Shown in pieces: positions 16,446 to 24,887 of a stretch of DNA of 52,425 nt (the first letter of the stretch is position 1; every line of letters starts with the position of its first letter). The notes below the pieces were generated by a model. The model did no database searches. It saw only the letters and a program-made list of their open reading frames with translations, and was not told the origin of the DNA. Source of the DNA: an uncultured Clostridia bacterium (GTDB lineage: Bacteria; Bacillota; Clostridia; TANB77; CAG-508); NCBI GenBank assembly GCA_948485625.1, contig CAOMRW010000011.1, positions 1-52,425 of the forward strand, in the 5' to 3' direction. The position numbers and the translations under genes were made by a program.

Positions 16446-16988
16446 TTCCTCTTTCTTTATTTCATCTCTAATCTTAGCAGCATCTTCATATCTTTCTTCT
16501 TTAATGGCCTGCTTCAAATCCTCTTGTAACATTTCTAATTTATTATTAGTTTTATTTTCTGTCTTTTCTTCTTTTTTCTCAAACTTCACATTATTATCTG
16601 ATATTTTTCCTAATCTTCCATTATGTCTATTTGCCCCTTGTAATTTCTTTAATATTGGGTCCATTCTATCTTCAAAAACATCATAACAATTTGGACATCC
16701 ATATCTTCCAGTGTTTATAATATCATCAAATGTTGAATTACAACTATCACATTTTATTTCTTTTATCTCATTTAATAATGGCATAAAACTTGGTGAACTA
16801 CTAAAATCTTCTAAGAAACTTCCAAAAAGATTTGATAATTCTAATGATGGCATTCTAAAATCCATTTTTTCTGTTATTCCTAGTTCTCTGCTACATTCTT
16901 CACATAGATGTAATTCTTTTTTTACTCCATTTATATTTTCTGAGTATCTTACATTTGCTTCTCTTCTTTTACAATTTTCACATAACAT
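16440..16988 (-). CDS. mcsA: McsA, activator of McsB
   Basis: A 182-residue zinc protein that activates McsB and modulates CtsR. Four CxxC pairs are visible (CENC, CEEC, CDSC, CPNC) in the first about 105 residues, forming two treble-clef-like zinc sites. A C-terminal UVR motif (LKQAIKEERYEDAAKIRDEI) follows. It lies 13 nt downstream of ctsR, clearly one transcript. The start at 16988 has GGAGAG upstream. Confidence 0.93.
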   Translation of the reverse strand: MLCENCKRREANVRYSENINGVKKELHLCEECSRELGITEKMDFRMPSLELSNLFGSFLEDFSSSPSFMPLLNEIKEIKCDSCNSTFDDIINTGRYGCPNCYDVFEDRMDPILKKLQGANRHNGRLGKISDNNVKFEKKEEKTENKTNNKLEMLQEDLKQAIKEERYEDAAKIRDEIKKEEK

Positions 16989-17001
16989 ATTAATCTCTCC
17001 T

Positions 17002-17451
17002 TTACTCTATATTTAATAACATATTTTTAAATATTCTTGCTCTTACTTCATCTTTTATATCTATATCTAATTTAAGTACATTATCACTAGTTGCTACTTT
17101 TAAAAGTTTAGCTTCTTGCTGATTTATTATATTGTATGTTAAGAAATCACTTAGTAAAATGTCTATTTCATTTACTGTGATTGATTTTCCTATATTATTT
17201 ATTATATGTATTATATAATCTGATTTTGTATTATTTATTTTTTTGATTCTGATGTTTCCTCCACCACCTCTTTTACTTTCTACATAATATCCTTGTGATG
17301 GTTTAAATCTTGTTGATATTACATAATTTATTTGTGATGGTACACAATTAAAGTGTTGTGCTAATTCATTTCTTTGAATTTCTATAAAATTATTTTCATC
17401 TCCTTCAAATAAATCTTTTATAAAATCTTCTATTATATCTGACATTCTCAT
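17002..17451 (-). CDS. ctsR: Transcriptional repressor CtsR
   Basis: The heat-shock repressor of clp genes. 149 residues with the N-terminal winged helix (MSDIIEDFIKDLF, RNELAQHFNCVPSQINYVISTRF) and the glycine-rich wing SKRGGGGNIRIKKI, whose conserved arginine/glycines read the CtsR box. A C-terminal four-helix dimer domain follows. An AGGAGACTG site precedes the ATG. CtsR-type repeats occur in its own promoter at 17512-17600, indicating autoregulation. Confidence 0.95.
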   Translation of the reverse strand: MRMSDIIEDFIKDLFEGDENNFIEIQRNELAQHFNCVPSQINYVISTRFKPSQGYYVESKRGGGGNIRIKKINNTKSDYIIHIINNIGKSITVNEIDILLSDFLTYNIINQQEAKLLKVATSDNVLKLDIDIKDEVRARIFKNMLLNIE

Positions 17452-17511
17452 TTTATCAGTCTCCTTTTAAAAATTTTGTCTTTTTGTGCGTTTAAATAAA
17501 ATTTTATTGTC

Positions 17512-17600
17512 TTTGACTTTCTTTGACTTACATTTATATTATATATGTTTTTAAAAATAAATCAATTCTATTTTTTGACCTTTTCTGACTTTCTTTAACT
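17512..17600 (-). promoter_or_regulatory. ctsR promoter with two CtsR operators
   Basis: On the minus strand AGTCAAAGAAAGTCAAA (17528-17512) matches the CtsR heptad repeat RGTCAAANANRGTCAAA. A second cluster at 17600-17574 reads AGTTAAAGAAAGTCAGAAAA then GGTCAAA, two overlapping imperfect sites. A promoter fits between them: TTGATT (17565-17560), 16-nt spacer, TATAAT (17543-17538). One operator covers the start region and the other lies upstream of the -35. Confidence 0.8.
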
Positions 17601-17632
17601 TTAATTTAATACTTTTCTATTGTTTCCTTTTT

Positions 17633-17812
17633 TTATCTCTCTTTTTCTTTCTTTTTAGTCACATTTTCTAATTCTTCTACTTTTTCTTTTTGGTCTGGTA
17701 ATGATACCCATGCAAAATATGATGATATAAATTCTCCATATTTTGTACTATCTTCCCCTACTTCTTCTGAACTTTCTCTTATTTGCTTACCTAAATCTTT
17801 TTTATCACTCAT
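17633..17812 (-). CDS. 59-residue hypothetical protein
   Basis: A short frame MSDKKDLGKQ...ending in KKKEKER. It is highly charged, with a central FISSYFAWVSLPDQ segment and a lysine/glutamate-rich end. AAAGG lies rather far (about 14 nt) upstream of the ATG, so expression is uncertain. It lies directly upstream of the ctsR promoter in the same direction. No family recognised. Confidence 0.45.
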   Translation of the reverse strand: MSDKKDLGKQIRESSEEVGEDSTKYGEFISSYFAWVSLPDQKEKVEELENVTKKKEKER

Positions 17813-18030
17813 ACAAAAAACACAAACCTTTCACTACGCTTCGCTTCGTTCATCATCATACAAAAAATTTTTTAATTATCTATATGTCAAATTTTTCTAT
17901 TTACTCTAAATATATTAGTATTTAGATTTTTGGTATAATTTTTTTGTCTGACAAATCTTAATGCTTCATTCATACAGATATCTTTAGTATGTGTTATTTT
18001 CATATTTATATACAATTAATTATTAATATT

Positions 18031-18226
18031 TATAATAAAAAATCCTTAATAATGTAGAGTTAGCCAAAAGGTTGATATATAAAAATTCGTTTCGATCTAA
18101 TATGTTTAACAATTCTCTTCAGAACGGTTGTTATATCAATGTATTTTAGAAAGCCACACTTCAAACCGTCTGGAAGAATCAATTTTAAATTTTAATTTAT
18201 CAATCTTTTGACTGACTTTTTTAATT
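18031..18226 (+). ncRNA. Candidate rod-shaped structured RNA (6S-like architecture), unassigned
   Basis: In the 428-nt gap between the 59-residue ORF and the lysozyme gene, AGTTAGCCAAAAGGTTGATA (18058-18077) pairs with 18198-18217 at 19 of 20 positions (two G-U pairs), immediately followed by a T-run. Inside, CTTCAGAACGGTT (18117-18129) pairs with AACCGTCTGGAAG (18164-18176). A TATAAT lies at 18031-18036, with a poor -35. A long closing stem, large internal loop, upper stem and terminator-like end resemble 6S RNA, but I cannot confirm the family. Pairing is better for the plus strand than for the minus. Confidence 0.4.
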
Positions 18227-18240
18227 ATAAAACTATAAAG

Positions 18241-19482
18241 TTATATCTTCAAAACCTGCCCCACATATATTAAATTTGGATTTGTTATTCCATTTATTCT
18301 AGCAATTCTTCTTGGACATGTTCCATATCTTCTTGCAATTCCCCATAGAGTATCTCCTCTTTGCACTGTATAATATGAGTAATTACTATTTGAATTTGAA
18401 GATGTAAAATTTCCATATAAAATCAATCTTTGTCCTGGATATATTAAATTTGGATTTTGTATATTGTTCCATTCTACTAAATTTTGTACTGTTGTTCCAT
18501 ATCTTCTAGCAACTCTCCATAATGTATCTCCTCTTTTAATTGTGTAATATGTTTTTCCTGTTGAATTTGATTCACTTCCATGAATATTTGAGTTTGTATG
18601 TATTCTTAATACTTGCCCTGGAAATATCAAATTCACATTTTCTATTCCATTTATTTGAGCTATTTCTTGTATTGTTGTTCCATATTGTGTAGCAATTTTT
18701 CCTAGTGTATCTCCTTTTTGTACTGTGTAAAATACTGTCTCTGTATTATGACCATCATTTGGATTTTCTGTACTTGGTATTTCTGAATTTTCATCTAATA
18801 AAACTGCTTCTGTAAATAAATCTCTGTCTACATTACCTTTTATTCCTGGTACCTTTCCTCTGTCTGAGTATTGTACTCCTATAAAAGTATTCCAACTCGT
18901 ATTTCTATTTTGCAAATTTCTATAATCTCCATAATATGCAATCCATAATTCTCCTTTGCTTGCAAGTTCAGAGCTAAAAGTATCCTCACTATTATATAAA
19001 TCACTATAAATAATTACTTCTTTTTCTGTTAGTTCTTTTAGTTTTTGTATAAATGCTATTGCTATTTGGTTGATTTGTTCTTTACTAACTCCACCAAATT
19101 GTTCATAGTCTAATGCTAATTTACAATCAACTTGTTTTCCTGATATGATTGAAGCAAAAAATATTGCTTGTTGTTCTGCTTCTTGTACAGTTGTTGCTGT
19201 TAGAAAATGATAGAATCCTACTTTTAAATTATTTGCTTTCGCATTTTGATAATTTAATTCAAAATATGCATCTTTTATATTGCTTCCTTGACTTGCTTTT
19301 ATATATACAATATCAATTCCTGAATTTTTTACTTGACTATAATCTATGTATCCTTGCCAATTACTTACGTCAATTCCTTCATATCTTAGTTCACTTTGTG
19401 GTGATAGTGCATATATTGAATTGAAAAATGTAAAAATAAACACTAAAAATATTCCTGAAATTTTTAATAATTGTTTTTGCAT
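18241..19482 (-). CDS. Secreted GH25 lysozyme with three LysM domains
   Basis: A 413-residue exported muramidase. Signal peptide residues 1-25 (IFLVFIFTFFNSIYA); GH25 domain about residues 33-225, with GIDVSNWQG and the catalytic-type LALDYEQ; then three LysM repeats (FYTVQKGDTLGKIATQYGT, YYTIKRGDTLWRVARRYGT, YYTVQRGDTLWGIARRYGT), each ending in a NPNLIYPGQ-like segment. LysM modules bind peptidoglycan GlcNAc, and GH25 cleaves MurNAc-GlcNAc bonds. AAGGAGG lies upstream of the start. A housekeeping, sporulation or competition role cannot be decided. Confidence 0.92.
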   Translation of the reverse strand: MQKQLLKISGIFLVFIFTFFNSIYALSPQSELRYEGIDVSNWQGYIDYSQVKNSGIDIVYIKASQGSNIKDAYFELNYQNAKANNLKVGFYHFLTATTVQEAEQQAIFFASIISGKQVDCKLALDYEQFGGVSKEQINQIAIAFIQKLKELTEKEVIIYSDLYNSEDTFSSELASKGELWIAYYGDYRNLQNRNTSWNTFIGVQYSDRGKVPGIKGNVDRDLFTEAVLLDENSEIPSTENPNDGHNTETVFYTVQKGDTLGKIATQYGTTIQEIAQINGIENVNLIFPGQVLRIHTNSNIHGSESNSTGKTYYTIKRGDTLWRVARRYGTTVQNLVEWNNIQNPNLIYPGQRLILYGNFTSSNSNSNYSYYTVQRGDTLWGIARRYGTCPRRIARINGITNPNLIYVGQVLKI

Positions 19483-19605
19483 ACAAAATATCCTCCTTAT
19501 ATACTTTGTATATTTTATTCAGTGGAAAATTTTTAGTGATTTCATATAATATTAATTTTGGGGATTTTAAATCCTATAGAAAAAATATTTTAGGATTTTT
19601 TAGAT

Positions 19606-19857
19606 TTAAAAATTTTTATAAATTTGTCCTCGATTTTCTGCTTTAGTAATCAAAATTATAAGTTCATTTTTAATTTGCTCATAAATAATTCTGTAATTTC
19701 CAATTCTAAGTCTGTATTCATTTTTGCAACCTGCCATTTTCTTTACATCTCCATTTGGCAGGTTGTATATTGCCTTATAAATTCTTATTTTTTGATGTTT
19801 ATCTTGTTTTTCAATAAATTTAAGAGCTTTAGGTCTAATTTTTATCTTGTAAATCAT
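19606..19857 (-). CDS. RelE/ParE-type toxin
   Basis: 83 residues with the RelE/ParE fold signature: IRPKALKFIEK near the N-terminus, the LPNGDVKKMAGCKNEYRLRIGNYRIIYE core, and the C-terminal ILITKAENRGQIYKNF. RelE-family toxins are ribosome-dependent mRNA endonucleases. The gene overlaps the upstream antitoxin by 23 nt, typical of type II pairs. Confidence 0.85.
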   Translation of the reverse strand: MIYKIKIRPKALKFIEKQDKHQKIRIYKAIYNLPNGDVKKMAGCKNEYRLRIGNYRIIYEQIKNELIILITKAENRGQIYKNF

Positions 19858-20131
19858 CTATTGTCAACCCCTCTCTTTTTAGTACTTCTTCAAATGACAC
19901 TGAATCTTCTAATTCTTGACTTCTAACTTCTTTACTTTCCATTAGATAATCCAAATACATCACTTTTTCAGTAATATCCATATTTTCTAATATAACTGTT
20001 GGTTCTATTCTTAATAATTCATAGTCTATTGCTTTTTCCATTAAAATTCTAATAGAATTTAGACAATCTATATTAAGACGTGGTGTCATTTTAATTACAT
20101 CTTTTATTGCTTGTATTTGTGCTTCAGACAT
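19835..20131 (-). CDS. Antitoxin partner of the RelE-type toxin
   Basis: 98 residues, acidic, overlapping the toxin gene. The N-terminal half (MSEAQIQAIKDVIKMTPRLNIDCLNSI...) could be a dimerisation/DNA-binding part. The C-terminus (SFEEVLKREGLTIDDLQDK) resembles the toxin-wrapping tail of RelB-like antitoxins. An AAAGGAGCTGAT site precedes the ATG. Named by context and tail motif, not by a clear DNA-binding domain. Confidence 0.75.
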   Translation of the reverse strand: MSEAQIQAIKDVIKMTPRLNIDCLNSIRILMEKAIDYELLRIEPTVILENMDITEKVMYLDYLMESKEVRSQELEDSVSFEEVLKREGLTIDDLQDKN

Positions 20132-20304
20132 AATTATCAGCTCCTTTCTTTTTCTTTATAAAATTTAATTTCTTTGATTTTATAAATCAGTTTATGTTTA
20201 TTATTATATCAATATTTACAGTTATTTACAATAGAAATTGATATATTTTAATTTTTTATTACATATTAATATTTAAAATACATATATTTTAATATGGTGA
20301 TTAT

Positions 20305-21363
20305 ATGTTTTCTAAATGTCATTTTTTTATATTAAAAATAAAAAGAAATATTCTAGCGCTATTTTTTTTAGCTTTTGGTCTTTGCTTATTAATATTTTCA
20401 AGTAGTAATTTACCCGCAATAAAAAAAGGATTAGCACTTTGGGCAAATTCTGTTGTTCCTTCTCTTTTTCCTTTCTTTGTAGCAACAGAACTTTTGATGA
20501 ATACTAATTTTGTTAATGTTCTAGGGAGATTTTTTAATAAAATTATGAAACCTTTATTTAATATTAGAGGTGAGGGGGCTTTGGGATTTATAATGGGATT
20601 AATTAGTGGATATCCTGTTGGTGCTAAGATTGCATGTGATTTTAGAGAAAATAATATTTGTTCTAAAGAAGAGTGTGAAAGATTATTGAGTTTCACTAAT
20701 AATTCTGGTCCTTTATTTATACTTGGAACTGTTGGTATTAGTATGTTTGGTAATTCTACTATTGGACTATTATTACTAATTACTCATATTTTAGCTTGTC
20801 TAACTGTTGGTATAATTTTTAGATTTTGGAAGTTTAATTCTTCTAGTCCTGATTATGTTAGTACTAAAAGTTCTAATTATAAAAAATATAAAAATGTTAC
20901 TTTTTCTAATTTAGGGGACGTTTTAGGAAAGAGTATTACTAATAGTATTTCAACAGTTTTAATGATTGGTGGTTTTGTTGTTATATTTTCTAGTATTATT
21001 TCTATTCTTAAAGCTAGTGGTATTTTGAGTAGTTTGGTTTTAATGTTTAATCCTATTTTTAATATTTTACATATTGATACTTCTTTTATTTATGGTATTT
21101 TAACTGGTTTACTTGAGATTACTAATGGTATTAGTTCTATTTGTAGTGTTAATATTAGAGAGATTTCTGTTAATATAATTATAACTGCTTTTTTACTTGG
21201 TTTTGGTGGTTTGTCTGTTTTACTTCAAGTTTTAAGTATTACTTCTAAAACAGATTTGTCTATTAAGCCTTATATTTTTGGAAAATTATTACATGGAATC
21301 TTTGCCGCTTTTTATACTTTTATTTTTATTTATGTATTTCCTTTTTTTAATTTTAATTTATAA
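20305..21363 (+). CDS. ylbJ: Sporulation integral membrane protein YlbJ
   Basis: A 352-residue polytopic membrane protein with about eight hydrophobic segments. Family-typical blocks are ALWANSVVPSLFPFFVATELLM, FIMGLISGYPVGAKI, LLSFTNNSGPLFILGTVG and a C-terminal nucleoside-recognition (Gate-like) domain with LEITNGI. In Bacillus YlbJ is needed for late spore development. It is alone on the plus strand with a weak GGTGA site and a strong terminator. Confidence 0.88.
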   Translation: MFSKCHFFILKIKRNILALFFLAFGLCLLIFSSSNLPAIKKGLALWANSVVPSLFPFFVATELLMNTNFVNVLGRFFNKIMKPLFNIRGEGALGFIMGLISGYPVGAKIACDFRENNICSKEECERLLSFTNNSGPLFILGTVGISMFGNSTIGLLLLITHILACLTVGIIFRFWKFNSSSPDYVSTKSSNYKKYKNVTFSNLGDVLGKSITNSISTVLMIGGFVVIFSSIISILKASGILSSLVLMFNPIFNILHIDTSFIYGILTGLLEITNGISSICSVNIREISVNIIITAFLLGFGGLSVLLQVLSITSKTDLSIKPYIFGKLLHGIFAAFYTFIFIYVFPFFNFNL

Positions 21364-21366
21364 ACT

Positions 21367-21425
21367 AACAAGAAAGTTGTTTTTGGTTGATTTAATTATA
21401 AATCATCAAAAACAACGTTCTTGTT
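21367..21425 (+). terminator. Terminator of ylbJ
   Basis: Long near-perfect arms AACAAGAAAGTTGTTTTTGG... / ...CAAAAACAACGTTCTTGTT with an AATTA loop. It abuts the convergent 21433-21696 gene and could serve both. Confidence 0.65.
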
Positions 21426-21432
21426 TCTTGAA

Positions 21433-21696
21433 TTACTGCTTCTTTTCCCATCTAATAGTTAAATGATGTCCAGTATATCTTGTATAATAGTATAGAGCAT
21501 CATATCCTTTTTTCTCTAATTCTTTTACAATGTACTTTCCATCTCTCCATAAAATAATTCTTATATTAATAAATAATTTGCCTTTTTTTTGCTGCCTCTT
21601 AACTTTCCTTTCAATCATTCTTAATTGATGCCTCTCATAAAAGTTTAACTTTTGGCTTTTTGTAGGAATGTTCCGTAATTCTTCTGCACTAATCAT
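21433..21696 (-). CDS. Small basic hypothetical protein
   Basis: 87 residues starting MISAEELRNI at 21696, set by TTAGGAGGAACAAGC. The middle is basic and helical (RHQLRMIERKVKRQQKKGK), and the end has an aromatic stretch (YDALYYYTRYTGHHLTIRW). No family recognised. It is stand-alone between ylbJ and a frameshifted small gene. Confidence 0.6.
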   Translation of the reverse strand: MISAEELRNIPTKSQKLNFYERHQLRMIERKVKRQQKKGKLFINIRIILWRDGKYIVKELEKKGYDALYYYTRYTGHHLTIRWEKKQ

Positions 21697-21950
21697 GCTT
21701 GTTCCTCCTAACATTCGTTTTGGATTGTTTTTAGTTACTGTTAATTTTTTAGTATTATATCTTATTTTTTATGTAAAGTCAATGTGTGCAAATAAAAAAA
21801 TAGGACCTTATTCTTAGTTTATTTGATTTTAATCAAACTAAAAATAACTTCCCTATTAATTCCTAATCTTATTATATTTTTGCATTATTTTCATGTATTA
21901 TTTGTTTTATATGTGCATATATTTTATTAATATTGAATGGAGATGATTTT

Positions 21951-22203
21951 ATGGATAAAGATTTTAATAATATGCCACCTTTTATGGATTTTTCTATGAT
22001 GCAACAAATGCGGTGGTGTTTCCCCTGATATGAATGATTTATATAGAGACCCTATGTTTAATCCAATGGCACAATATGAACAGGCTTACTGTTATTATAG
22101 ATATTTATGTATGCAAATGGATTATAAAATTAAATGTAAAGAATATGAAAAATTGTGTAATCCATCTAGTAATACAGAAAAAAATCAAAGAAAAGTTGAA
22201 TAA
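21951..22203 (+). pseudogene. Small Met/Tyr-rich protein gene with one-base frameshift
   Basis: ATG at 21951 (GGAGATG upstream) reads MDKDFNNMPPFMDFSMMQQM, then hits a stop at 22027. From about 22012 the next frame continues GGVSPDMNDLYRDPMFNPMA... for 63 codons to TAA at 22201-22203 without other lesions. One extra base near 22010 explains both halves, giving about 84 residues rich in Met, Tyr and Cys. The composition is reminiscent of small spore-coat proteins, but that is only an impression. Confidence 0.45.
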
Positions 22204-22220
22204 TTTTTGTAGAACTGTAC

Positions 22221-22324
22221 AAAGATTGAAAGTGGTGATTAGGGGCCAGGTCTTAAATCCCCATTTTTTTATACACAAAAATGGGGATTTAAGACCTGGC
22301 CCCTAATCACCACTTTCAATCTTT
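22221..22324. repeat. 48-bp perfect inverted repeat carrying GGGGCCAGG / CCTGGCCCC
   Basis: The arms 22221-22268 and 22277-22324 are perfectly complementary, with an 8-nt loop (TTATACAC). The inner segment GGGGATTTAAGACCTGGCCCC also occurs, diverged, at window position 1. It lies 13 bp from the GIY-YIG gene stop and could act as a terminator, but its length and sequence conservation suggest a mobile or REP-like element. Confidence 0.85.
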
Positions 22325-22337
22325 TGCAGTATTATTG

Positions 22338-22646
22338 TTATTTTACTTTTTTATATAATTGACTTTCAATTTTATTTCCTAAAAATTTTTCCAATAATTC
22401 ACAATCTTTTATTAAGTCTTCTTTTTGTTTCTTATTTAATTTTTTAATATGAAATTCTAGTCTAGATGCTAATACTCTATTTTCTGATTCCCATGCTATT
22501 TCCATACTGATAGCATTATGTGTTAATGTATATTTGGCTGTTTTTTCTCCTTTTTCTTTATGTTCTTTTAATCGTCTTTCTAAGTCTGTTGTTATTCCTG
22601 TATATAATGAATTGTCTTTACATCTTATCATATATGTATAATACAT
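22338..22646 (-). CDS. GIY-YIG nuclease family protein (YhbQ/YazA type)
   Basis: 102 residues consisting only of a GIY-YIG domain: YYTYMIRCKDNSLYTGITTDLERRLKEH at the N-terminus with the conserved arginine, then RVLASRLEFHIKKLNKKQKEDLI. This matches the UPF0213 group, small proteins linked to DNA repair. It is bracketed by palindromic repeats (22221-22324 downstream; 22689-22722 and 22726-22756 upstream). Confidence 0.88.
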   Translation of the reverse strand: MYYTYMIRCKDNSLYTGITTDLERRLKEHKEKGEKTAKYTLTHNAISMEIAWESENRVLASRLEFHIKKLNKKQKEDLIKDCELLEKFLGNKIESQLYKKVK

Positions 22647-22688
22647 TTATTTAATTCTCCTTTTAAATCGACAGAATTTGACAAATTT

Positions 22689-22722
22689 ATGAAACATTTT
22701 TGCACTGTCCCACTTGTTTCAT
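22689..22722. repeat. GGGAC-core palindrome, copy E2
   Basis: Stem ATGAAAC / GTTTCAT. The minus-strand core is AAGTGGGACAGTGCAAAAAT. Its first 19 nt are identical to the copy that ends clpC, and it also resembles the copy at 7943. Confidence 0.75.
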
Positions 22723-22725
22723 TTT

Positions 22726-22756
22726 TGTGCCAAAAAGGGACGCCCCTTTTGGCACA
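22726..22756. repeat. GGGAC-core palindrome, copy C
   Basis: TGTGCCAAAA / TTTTGGCACA around GGGACGCCCC. Relative to copy B (5436-5466) the stem has A-to-C on one arm and T-to-G on the other, a compensatory pair change that keeps the stem while the core is unchanged. It ends 1 bp before the eno stop codon. Confidence 0.85.
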
Positions 22757-24028
22757 CTATTCATTGTTTAATTGTTTTTCAATATTAAGTAGTCTGTTAT
22801 ATTTTGAGACTCTGTCTGTTCTACATGGTGCTCCTGTTTTTATTTGGCCTGCATTTATTGCTACTGCTAAGTCGGCTATCGTTGTGTCTTCTGTTTCTCC
22901 TGATCTGTGTGAGATAACTGTTTTGTATCCTTTTTCTTTTGCTTCTTGTATTGTGTCTAGTGTTTCTGTTAGTGTTCCAATTTGGTTTGGTTTTATTAAT
23001 ATTGCATTTGCTACTTTTTCTTTTATTCCTCTTTGTAGTCTCTTTATATTAGTTACAAATAGGTCATCTCCAACTAATTGAATTTTATTTTCTAATTTTT
23101 GTGTTAATTCTTTCCATGATTCCCAGTCTTCTTCTGCTAATCCATCTTCTATTGATATTATAGGATATTTTTCTGTTAAGTTCAATATATATTCTATCAT
23201 TTCTTGCTTTGTTTTGAATATGTCTGTTTTCCAGAAATAGTATCCTTCTTTTCCTATTTTCTTTGCTTCGTCATACATTTCTGTACTTGCTACATCTAGT
23301 GCTAAGCATATGTCTTTTCCTGGTTCATATCCTGCTTTTTTTATTGCTTCTACTATTGCTTCTAATGCTTCTTCTTCATTTTCTAAGTTTGGTGCGAATC
23401 CTCCTTCATCTCCAACTCCTACTGAATATCCTTTTTCTTTTAGTACTTTTTTTAGTGTATGATATACTTCTACTCCTCTTTTTAGTCTTTCTGAAAATGT
23501 AATGCTTCCTACTGGCATTATCATGAATTCTTGTATGTTTATGTTGTTATCTGAGTGTTTTCCACCATTTAGTATATTCATCATTGGAATTGGTAATTCA
23601 TTTGCATTTATTCCTCCAATATAGTTATATAGTTCCATTCCTAATGAGTTTGCTGCTGCTTTGGCACAGGCTAAAGATACTCCTAATATTGCATTTGCTC
23701 CTAAATTTGATTTGTTTAGTGTGTCATCTAGTTGTACTAATTCTCTGTCTATTTTTCTTTGTTCATATACGTTCATGTCTATTAATTTCTTTGCTATTTT
23801 TTTATTTACGTTTTCTACAGCTTTACTTACGCCTTTTCCAAAGTATCTGTTTTTGTCATTGTCTCTTAGTTCTACTGCTTCAAAACTTCCTGTTGATGCT
23901 CCTGATGGAACAATGGCTACTCCTGAAAATCCTCCTTCTGTTACTACTTCAACTTGAATAGTTGGATTTCCTCTTGAGTCTAATACTTCTAATGCCTCTA
24001 TGTTTTTTATTGCTAAAAAGTCTTTCAT
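22757..24028 (-). CDS. eno: Enolase
   Basis: It interconverts 2-phosphoglycerate and phosphoenolpyruvate. The 423-residue length is normal. N-terminal ALEVLDSRGNPTIQVEV and SGASTGSFEAVELRD; metal/active-site blocks GDEGGFAPN, SIEDGLAEEDW, GDDLFVTN and KPNQIGTLTETLD; and SHRSGETEDTTIADLAV near the end. The start is at 24028, because the upstream GTG at 24040 overlaps the AAAGGTGG ribosome binding site. Confidence 0.98.
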   Translation of the reverse strand: MKDFLAIKNIEALEVLDSRGNPTIQVEVVTEGGFSGVAIVPSGASTGSFEAVELRDNDKNRYFGKGVSKAVENVNKKIAKKLIDMNVYEQRKIDRELVQLDDTLNKSNLGANAILGVSLACAKAAANSLGMELYNYIGGINANELPIPMMNILNGGKHSDNNINIQEFMIMPVGSITFSERLKRGVEVYHTLKKVLKEKGYSVGVGDEGGFAPNLENEEEALEAIVEAIKKAGYEPGKDICLALDVASTEMYDEAKKIGKEGYYFWKTDIFKTKQEMIEYILNLTEKYPIISIEDGLAEEDWESWKELTQKLENKIQLVGDDLFVTNIKRLQRGIKEKVANAILIKPNQIGTLTETLDTIQEAKEKGYKTVISHRSGETEDTTIADLAVAINAGQIKTGAPCRTDRVSKYNRLLNIEKQLNNE

Positions 24029-24288
24029 ATAAAATACCACCTTTCAATTTTTATTATAAAATGAAATTTGAATTTCTTTCATTTTATTAATCTTTTTAAT
24101 TCTATTTTATACATTTTTTTCCATGTGTATACATAAACTAATAAAATCACTTGTAAAATTTATAAATTCATGATATACTTTATGAAAACTTAATATATCC
24201 TTTGGTTATTTTTCAAGTTATTCAAAGCTTGAATTTAACAATATGAAACTATGCAACCTTCTAACTAGAAGAAAGGAGAATTAATTCT

Positions 24289-24801
24289 ATGTATGAAAAA
24301 TTAAAACAATTTAACAGTATTTGGAAAGGCAGAGAACTTGCTTATAAAACTTTTTTAATAATTGCTGCTATAGTGTCTGCATTATTAATATTGTTTGTTA
24401 CTGTTTTATCTGGATGGTCAGAGTTATTAGTCTATCCTGAGGAAGCTTATGAAGCTCTTGAAGCTGAAGCACGAACTATGGCTGATACACATAATCTTGA
24501 AACTGACTATGTTTGTACCTATACTTATGATAATAGTACAAATTCATTGTCATTTGATTTGAGTAATAGTAATCCTTTTGCTAAAATAACTGCTACTATT
24601 TCAAATTATCGTACAGATATTCAAACTATTAGTATTACAAGGGATTTTAAAAATGCTGTATTATTTGTATTGTTTAATTTATCTTGTATTGTTATTTTTA
24701 TTCCTTGGGTATTAGCATTGATAATTGAAATACCATTTATTGTTATATTTAAAATGATATTTTTAATTGCTTCTATCTTTCATACTATTAGAAAAAAATA
24801 A
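24289..24801 (+). CDS. Membrane protein of unknown function
   Basis: 170 residues. One hydrophobic segment at about residues 21-44 is followed by a roughly 75-residue extracytoplasmic acidic part, then two more hydrophobic segments (about residues 123-150 and 150-166). An AAAGGAGAATTAATTCT site precedes the ATG. It is an isolated plus-strand gene divergent from eno, ending in a strong hairpin. No family recognised. Confidence 0.65.
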   Translation: MYEKLKQFNSIWKGRELAYKTFLIIAAIVSALLILFVTVLSGWSELLVYPEEAYEALEAEARTMADTHNLETDYVCTYTYDNSTNSLSFDLSNSNPFAKITATISNYRTDIQTISITRDFKNAVLFVLFNLSCIVIFIPWVLALIIEIPFIVIFKMIFLIASIFHTIRKK

Positions 24802-24811
24802 TTGTGATGGT

Positions 24812-24883
24812 ATCCTAAAATAGGAACCCAAAAACCAGAAAATCAAGCTTGATTTTCTGGTTTTTGATTTTATATTTTAGGAT
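24812..24883. terminator. Nested hairpin between convergent genes
   Basis: An inner 36-nt palindrome AAAAACCAGAAAATCAAG / CTTGATTTTCTGGTTTTT (24830-24865) sits inside outer arms ATCCTAAAATA (24812-24822) and TATTTTAGGAT (24873-24883). It is likely a bidirectional terminator for the 24289 gene and the HAM1-type gene. Confidence 0.7.
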
Positions 24884-24887
24884 TCTA

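Noticed and set aside
17820..17850. GAACGAAGCGAAGCGTAGTGA-like GC-richer patch as a functional site
   Set aside because: It resembles the patch near 14350-14380 (ACTTCGTTCAT), but two short loosely similar stretches are too little to call a repeat family or operator.
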